From Silvanigrella paludirubra (lineage in GTDB: Bacteria; Bdellovibrionota_B; Oligoflexia; Silvanigrellales; Silvanigrellaceae), in contig NZ_WFLM01000003.1 in NCBI RefSeq assembly GCF_009208775.1, positions 101,374 to 165,373 of the forward strand: a DNA stretch of 64,000 nt, read 5' to 3'. The notes under the pieces were generated by a model. That model made no database searches. It was not told the origin of the DNA and was given only the letters and a program-made list of their open reading frames with translations. How positions within the stretch are numbered: position 1 is the stretch's first letter; every line of letters starts with the position of its first letter. The position numbers and the translations under genes were made by a program. Positions 58,690-64,000 of the stretch are shown here, in pieces.

Positions 58690-58718
58690 AAAAAAGAGCG
58701 GTATAAAACCGCTCTTTT
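58690..58718. terminator. intrinsic terminator after the lectin gene
   Basis: AAAAGAGCGGT (58692-58702) and ACCGCTCTTTT (58708-58718) flank a five-base loop. A and T runs are present on both sides, so it may serve both strands, but mainly the lectin gene. Confidence 0.85.
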
Positions 58719-58719
58719 A

Positions 58720-59139
58720 TTAGCAGTGTGTCACAGTACCAGAAGACCATAATGGACGTAAGGAATTATAAGCATAGACCACTAAATTTCCATCATCTTG
58801 AAGAACTACCCAAGAGCCTTCATGATTATTGGTGCGTGAATTCCAAGTTGGTTTACCAGCATAATTATATGTTACAAAATTACCATCGGCTTGCATAACA
58901 GCAAAATAGGTACCTGTATTTTGTGTTTTTGATGACCAAATAGCTTGACCATTTGAACTTCTATAAATAACAAGATTACCATCACTCTGCATATCTAAAT
59001 GAAAACAACCTCTAGCGGAATCAAGTCTTTGACCTGATGTAATATATTGATTAGGCATAAGTCTATCTAAAGAAAAAGCGCTCATACTTGCAAATAAAGA
59101 AACAGCAACGGAACTTAATAACAATGCTTTTTTAAGCAT
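58720..59139 (-). CDS. secreted bulb-type mannose-specific lectin
   Basis: The 139-residue protein has a signal peptide ending MSAFS and three copies of the B-lectin mannose motif QxDxNxVxY: QSDGNLVIY, QADGNFVTY and QDDGNLVVY. This is the full beta-prism II domain with all three sugar sites kept. Two Cys (RGCFHL and the last residue pair THC) could close a disulfide. Such lectins bind mannose-type glycans and are found in bacteriocins and host-interaction proteins. A strong AAGGAG site precedes it. It should be exported. Confidence 0.9.
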   Translation of the reverse strand: MLKKALLLSSVAVSLFASMSAFSLDRLMPNQYITSGQRLDSARGCFHLDMQSDGNLVIYRSSNGQAIWSSKTQNTGTYFAVMQADGNFVTYNYAGKPTWNSRTNNHEGSWVVLQDDGNLVVYAYNSLRPLWSSGTVTHC

Positions 59140-59410
59140 AGAAACTCCTTTATGTTGTTGTGAATGGAGTCTGTAATTTATCTTAAAAAAATTTAATATA
59201 AAATATCATGAGTCAAAAAATTGATTACTAATTTTATATAATTAATAATCAAAAATAAATTAAATACACATTTTTTTATAATTTATAATTCTATTTATTA
59301 TATTTATTGTATTTTAAATATTATTATAAAATATATACTAAATTTCTTTACATTTATAAAAATACAAATATATTTCATTTTTTTAGAATTCATCCAATAA
59401 TTTTTAGGGT
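59140..59410. other. A+T-rich divergent gap between lectin and decayed gene
   Basis: This interval must carry the lectin promoter (minus strand) and once carried one for the decayed plus-strand gene. It is almost pure A+T. I see no hairpin, operator or ORF worth naming. Confidence 0.4.
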
Positions 59411-61032
59411 ATGATATGTAATTTAAATTACTAAGCACAACATTAATTATACTAGGTATAAATTGATCTATTACAAACTCAGTTTATGCAGAAAGCAAGA
59501 CAGCACCTCCAAATTTGGAGTGTCATGAGTGCAATGATAAAAAAATTGAACATAATTTCTCTAGCTTTTCAAGTGAAAATGAAATTTTACACTTAAATAA
59601 AGATTTTATTTTCTCTGACGTAAACTATTTCTATGAAAAATACTCCAATAAAATAAACCTAAATCATGGAAAAACACTTTCTTTTAAAAGAGAAAAAACT
59701 CTAATATTCCATTAAAAATTGAGTTAAATAATGTAAAATTACACGATAAATAAAAATCAAGAATCACAAATATTAAAAAAATTATTGCTACTCATCTTGA
59801 AGAAAAAAACGGTATATTAATTCCTAAAAATATTGAATTTATAGAATTTTCATCAAACTATGAATTATTAAAAACAAAAGTTTCTCATGATAGTTTAATT
59901 TTAAAAGATTTATATTTAGTTGAGAAAAATTTATATCCTGTTCATATTGAATCTAATAATTAAAAAACTTATTCAAATAAATTGAATAATTAATTTGTAA
60001 TTAATATAAATAAAATTTCTTATAAAAATATTAAAAAAATAAATAACAAATTAATTCCATTACATTACGAATTAAAAAAACTTAAAAATTCTGATTATAA
60101 CAAAATCATAGAAAAATAAAATTAATAAAGAATTAAATTCATTAATTCATACATTTAAATATTTTGTAGAAGATTATGAATTGAGTTCTTATGGCGAATA
60201 TAATGAGAAAAAAGACATATTTAATTCTAGCATAGATTTGTCAAACAATAAAATCTCATTTATTAACGCAAAAATAGAAGCAACTAATTTTTATAATCAT
60301 GAAGAAAATCTTCTAAAAATAGCTGCACGTATGAATGATTTCGTAAACAAAACAGAAGAAGAATTACATGATAATGAAACTGAGCATTTAGCAGAGTTAG
60401 AAAAACAACTTTATAATGTATTAAAGTTATTTCCAATCAAAGAATTAAAGATTCAATTTAATGATATTCATTTTCCTATTAATAAAATATTTAATAATAT
60501 TTATATTACAAAATTATTTGGAAACAAAAAAATGACGTTTTTTTAAATTTTAAGTTATACTTAAAATTTAAAGGATAAAAATGAAAAATGGTATAATTAT
60601 TTTAATTATAGTTCAAATATAAAAAATGTTTTTAACTTCTCTTGTAACAGCAATGTTATTTATGAACATTCATTCAAAGAAATGAAATTAGTAGACTCTA
60701 ACTGCTCATTATTTGGAAAAAATGTATTCAATCAAATTTTCAATTTTATAGCGAAAGAAAGTAAAAAATCTGTAAAATCCGTTAAAAAAGAATTTATTTC
60801 TAATATTCAAAAGACAGAAAATGAAATATTGACACCATACAATAAATCTGAAATCAAGAAATTTATACTAAAACCAGAAGGTTTTATTGTATATATGAAT
60901 CCTAGCGAACCTTTAAAAATATATGATATGAACGCAAATAAATCTCTTGAATATTTTGCAAGCTCAAATTTTAAATTTATTGCAAATCCAAATCCAGAAA
61001 ATACTAAAAGCTCTATTGCTATGCAAGAATAA
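59411..61032 (+). pseudogene. decayed gene for a secreted protein
   Basis: A single, once continuous gene of about 540 codons is broken by stops and frame changes. Near 59422 a signal-peptide-like frame FKLLSTTLIILGIN is cut by TGA at 59464 and then continues SITNSVYAES. The mature start LECHECNDKKIEHNF has CxxC. A -1 shift occurs in an A6 run near 59695, followed by in-frame TAA at 59751, 59961, 59991 and 60117, a second frame change there, and TAA at 60544 and 60562. The last open part (60565-61032) ends IAMQE. I do not recognise the family. Confidence 0.65.
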
Positions 61033-61037
61033 ATATT

Positions 61038-62243
61038 TTATTTTTTATCTATAAAATCAATCATATTTTTATAATTATGGGATGAAAATTTTTCTACACC
61101 AATATTTTTAGACTTTTCTTTTAAATTACTATATTTTTCATTATCTAAAAATAAACTTAAAGAATTTTCAAGCTTATTCGTTAAACTATTTATATCTCCT
61201 GCATTAAAAATAAATTCTGGGAAATCAGAAAAAACTTCTGGTAGCGCGCCCGCATTTGAACTTAAAACAGGAACGCCACTTTGTAAAAATTCTACGCCTA
61301 CGCGGCAAATAACTTCACTATCAAGACTCGGAATTACTCCGAATGCTGTTATGCTTAATAAATTTTGAATATTAGCTATTTTTTCTTCAATTATAAAAAG
61401 TTCTTTATTTTCATTTTTATTCTCTAGATAATATTTAGAATCTATATATTTACCTTCTCCAAAAATATTTAAATATTTTGAATAAATATCTTTAGGATTT
61501 ACATTAGCATTATATCCAATATATACCATTTGGGTCTTTATGAAATTACCTTTTAAATCTTTAAATTTTGCTTTTAAATAAGCTTCCGTTAAATAGTCAT
61601 GTCCTTTAACGGGATCAAACCTTCCAATGACAGTAAAAACTAATTTTTTTGCATCTATTGTTGGTAATGACGGATGAATTAAGAAAGAAGAGTTGTTATC
61701 ATTTACAGGAAAAAGCGATTTTCCATAATAATGAACTATAAATTTATCGTTTTTTAAATTAAATTGTACTCTTTTTTTAACACATTCAGCAGCAAAAATA
61801 ATTTTATCTGTGATTTTATTATAAATATATTTTGATATAAAATTTGATTTGATATTTTGAGCTTGACCTCTAACCCGAATTAACTTTTTGTCTCTCCAAA
61901 AAAAGGGAAAAAGAATTTTAGTTATACAACATAGTGTATGCTCACGACCTTCAAAAACCCAAATATATTTTAAATCTTGTTTATGATTTGATAAAATTTT
62001 TATTAACAAAAAAAGACTTTTAAAAAAATTTATGAATGTTTGATTGTGAATTGGTGAATGAACGAAAGGAATATCATATTGGTTGCATTTATCCTTCATA
62101 GCTGTACTTCCTACTTCAGCACAGTAAAGAATATTATGATTCGTTTTTACATAAAGCGCAATTTGTAAACTATAATCGGAGACCGCAGAAAACCATGGGT
62201 TTGAATTTAAAAATAAATGGGTGATTTTAAATTTGCTGTTCAA
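61038..62243 (-). CDS. GT4-family glycosyltransferase
   Basis: The 401-residue protein has a GT-B fold: an N-terminal acceptor domain and a C-terminal GT4 donor domain. VFTVIGRFDPVKGHDYLTEA is the hinge strand and FGVIPSLDSEVICRVGVEFLQSGVPVLSSNAGALPEV the EX7E-like donor site, with Glu at SEV and EF. It uses a nucleotide-sugar; acceptor unknown. It overlaps the methyltransferase stop by 17 bases, so they form a pair, perhaps for a surface glycan. It ends 5 bases from the decayed gene. Confidence 0.88.
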   Translation of the reverse strand: MNSKFKITHLFLNSNPWFSAVSDYSLQIALYVKTNHNILYCAEVGSTAMKDKCNQYDIPFVHSPIHNQTFINFFKSLFLLIKILSNHKQDLKYIWVFEGREHTLCCITKILFPFFWRDKKLIRVRGQAQNIKSNFISKYIYNKITDKIIFAAECVKKRVQFNLKNDKFIVHYYGKSLFPVNDNNSSFLIHPSLPTIDAKKLVFTVIGRFDPVKGHDYLTEAYLKAKFKDLKGNFIKTQMVYIGYNANVNPKDIYSKYLNIFGEGKYIDSKYYLENKNENKELFIIEEKIANIQNLLSITAFGVIPSLDSEVICRVGVEFLQSGVPVLSSNAGALPEVFSDFPEFIFNAGDINSLTNKLENSLSLFLDNEKYSNLKEKSKNIGVEKFSSHNYKNMIDFIDKK

Positions 62244-63285
62244 CTTTGTTCGCCTTACGAAAAATAAGAATAGGGTTTGTTAACAACTCCTGTTTCTTAT
62301 CTGCTTCTATAATTTTATTCCAGACTAAAAACGGGTTTTCAAACCCATTCACATAGCCTTCATTTTCTAATTTTCCTTCACAGTAAACAAGCTCTAAACC
62401 GAATTGTTGAGCTTGTTCTTGAAAGTAGGATAAAGAAAATCCAGGATCCGAAGGATGCATAAGAGCATCGGCAACAGAAGCTGAACCTGGCCCTAAATAA
62501 CGAAATCTTTCGAAGGTAGATCTAAAAAAACCTATAAAATTAAAAAATTGCCATACTCTTAATTGAAAATATTTAATAACAATATGAAATTTAAATCCTT
62601 TTTTCTGTAAAAAAGAATCCCATGTCCCACTATAACGATTTTGAATACGACGTTCTAATTTTCGTCCATGAAAACTATAGATCATAAGTCTTAAAACACC
62701 ATTTTCATTTAATTTTTGTGAAATTGCCAGAAGGATGCCTGTAGGGTCTGGTTGATGATGTAACACTCCAAAGCATTGAATATAATCAAATTTTCCAATT
62801 GCTTTTTCCTTTAAAATCATTTCTGCATTTCCTAAAAGAAACTCGATTTTTTTAAATGTTTTTTGATTCCAAAAAACATTTAAAATAGTATGAAAGGCGA
62901 GCTTTTTTTTTGCTTTTTGGATTGCTTTTCTGCTAAGATCCATAGCAATTATTTCGTTTTCTGGATGTAATTTTCTAAAAAGAAGAGGCTCATCGGTTCC
63001 ACAACCTACTAATAATATTCTTTTTGTATTTGGAAAAATCTCTATCATTTCATTATAAACAGGCAGGAATTCTTCTTTTGATATTTTTATATTTGAATGT
63101 TTATACTTGGAGCTTAAAAACCAAATTTTTTCAGCAAGAATTGTCCTTCCCTTAGACAACATCATCAGAAAACCACCATGAGCTGTTAACTGAGCGTCTA
63201 ATTTAGGAGAAACAAAAATAGGGCGGTTAGGATAAGGGAAAAGGTCATAAAACTGCCTCATTTTCTCAATCTTTAACTGCTCCAT
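62227..63285 (-). CDS. class I SAM-dependent methyltransferase
   Basis: From ATG 63285 the protein has 352 residues. AAGGA lies upstream, and a longer frame to 63333 lacks a site. The SAM motif I is ILLVGCGTDEPLLFRKL, with motif II IIAMDLSRKA and motif IV FDYIQCFGVLHHQPDP. The N-terminus MRQFYDLFPYPNRPIFVSPK is shared with a group of methyltransferases that act on surface or small-molecule substrates. It is cotranscribed with the GT4 gene. Substrate unknown. Confidence 0.85.
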   Translation of the reverse strand: MEQLKIEKMRQFYDLFPYPNRPIFVSPKLDAQLTAHGGFLMMLSKGRTILAEKIWFLSSKYKHSNIKISKEEFLPVYNEMIEIFPNTKRILLVGCGTDEPLLFRKLHPENEIIAMDLSRKAIQKAKKKLAFHTILNVFWNQKTFKKIEFLLGNAEMILKEKAIGKFDYIQCFGVLHHQPDPTGILLAISQKLNENGVLRLMIYSFHGRKLERRIQNRYSGTWDSFLQKKGFKFHIVIKYFQLRVWQFFNFIGFFRSTFERFRYLGPGSASVADALMHPSDPGFSLSYFQEQAQQFGLELVYCEGKLENEGYVNGFENPFLVWNKIIEADKKQELLTNPILIFRKANKVEQQI

Positions 63286-63378
63286 TGTTATCCTTCCCTC
63301 TAATCGTATTTGCGACAGGTGAAATTCTGTCATAATAACATGAAGATCCCGTAAACTAAAGAGTTTGTTACTCTGTGC

Positions 63379-63407
63379 TTGACACTCATATATTTGTAAA
63401 GTATTGC
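63379..63407 (+). promoter_or_regulatory. putative tRNA-His promoter
   Basis: TTGACA (63379-63384) matches the -35 consensus exactly and TATTGC (63402-63407) lies 17 bases on. The tRNA 5' end is 16 bases past the -10, as expected for a short leader. Confidence 0.55.
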
Positions 63408-63422
63408 TTTCAGGCTTGAGAT

Positions 63423-63499
63423 GGTGACTGTAGTCAAGCGGTTAAGACAATGGATTGTGATTCCATCATGCGGGGGTTCGAATCCCCTCAGTCACCCCA
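63423..63499 (+). tRNA. tRNA-His (anticodon GTG)
   Basis: The cloverleaf is complete. Acceptor GTGACTG (63424-63430) pairs with CAGTCAC (63489-63495). The extra G at 63423 (G-1) opposes C73 at 63496, which is specific to tRNA-His. The anticodon GTG is at 63457-63459 and the T-loop GGTTCGAAT follows. CCA is encoded at 63497-63499. Confidence 0.97.
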
Positions 63500-63507
63500 T
63501 TTTAAAG

Positions 63508-63537
63508 AGCTTCCTAATTATTTAGGAAGCTTTTTTT
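63508..63537 (+). terminator. intrinsic terminator after tRNA-His
   Basis: AGCTTCCTAA (63508-63517) and TTAGGAAGCT (63522-63531) flank a four-base loop and are followed by a T7 run. It ends the tRNA transcript. Confidence 0.92.
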
Positions 63538-63650
63538 GTTTTGATCATATTATTTTGTATAAAATAAAAAAATTAATAAATATCTTTAAATATTAAATAC
63601 TTTAGCCGATAGAAACTTAGAATAAATAAGTTGCGAGGTTTATTGCATAT

Positions 63651-64000
63651 ATGGCTCAAATATTTAAAAATCAAAAAAATTTAGAACAGTCTTTAAGAAG
63701 AAAAAAACTGGATAAACCAGGAAAACACGCCCTTTTTCTATTATCTTTATTCAATCAAATAGCTTTTACTCAGGAACAAGATTTATCTGTAACCATAAAT
63801 GGGGAAGAAGTTTTACAAGCTGGACTTATTTCAGACTTAAACCATTTTGATAATTGGAAAAACAAAATGGTATCTTTAGGTATATTTATTCTAAATAATA
63901 ATGAGGAAAATGTATTTAAACCTTCTTCATTTATATTGAATTATATTTATAAAGAAAGAAATATTCCTATTGGAGTTAATAATAATAAAAATAATTCTGT
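63651..64000 (+). CDS. hypothetical protein, 3' end outside window
   Basis: An open frame starts at ATG 63651 (MAQIFKNQKNLEQSLRRKK) and runs past the window end without a stop, so at least 116 residues are coded. A GAGG lies 13 bases before the start. The N-terminus is basic and hydrophilic with no signal peptide. A short acidic and hydrophobic stretch follows (SVTINGEEVLQAGLISDL). I do not recognise a domain. Composition matches the rest of the window. Confidence 0.6.
   Translation, partial: MAQIFKNQKNLEQSLRRKKLDKPGKHALFLLSLFNQIAFTQEQDLSVTINGEEVLQAGLISDLNHFDNWKNKMVSLGIFILNNNEENVFKPSSFILNYIYKERNIPIGVNNNKNNS

Overview
The window is strongly A+T-rich, densely packed bacterial chromosome. It carries Gram-negative markers: lpxC, a tRNA-His with encoded CCA, Sec, Tat and lipoprotein signals, and an alternative complex III plus caa3 oxidase respiratory cluster. 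CarD, a J-like/HTH protein paired with a MinD-like ATPase, and the respiratory gene order suggest Bdellovibrionota, perhaps Silvanigrellales. That placement is an inference from gene content only. I saw no phage, insertion sequence or CRISPR array.

Layout. 1-8.6 kb: the end of a sensor kinase, a secreted CHAP amidase, a DUF4442 protein, a GT87 glycosyltransferase, sucCD and a cytochrome b561. 8.6-12.7 kb: a tight minus-strand operon of MinD-like ATPase, J-like/HTH protein, rluD and an isochorismate synthase-like gene. 12.8-25.9 kb: a large minus-strand respiratory region with ctaB, actA, actB, actD, actE, actF, a small membrane protein, sco, ctaC, ctaD, ctaE and ctaF. Electrons should run from menaquinol through ACIII to the heme c of CtaC and then to oxygen. 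actC, the NrfD-like subunit normally found between actB and actD, is not there. A near-perfect Fur-type palindrome overlaps a predicted promoter before actA, and the leader holds a 31-codon ORF with a CxxC motif.

26-33 kb: the operon tex-gloB-cupin-HAD phosphatase, then ndk, and an nfu/maltokinase-like pair whose kinase has Asn at the usual catalytic Asp. 33-48.6 kb: an M14 peptidase, DoxX, tgt, an orphan Dam methylase, carD, a possible structured RNA region, an HD hydrolase-YyaL-PPDK regulator operon, a peptide-binding protein, an exported chorismate mutase and dnaJ-cysS. 48.8-57.8 kb: lpxC, ssb, a frameshifted acetyltransferase-like pseudogene, an HDAC-like deacetylase and a complete ugpQBAEC glycerophosphodiester uptake operon. 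57.8-64 kb: an amino-acid-type binding protein, a secreted three-repeat bulb lectin, a badly decayed secreted-protein gene, a GT4/methyltransferase pair, tRNA-His and the start of an unknown gene.

Core metabolism and respiration are intact. The exported proteins (CHAP amidase, M14 peptidase, chorismate mutase, lectin) and the two pseudogenes suggest an accessory surface and secreted repertoire that is turning over.
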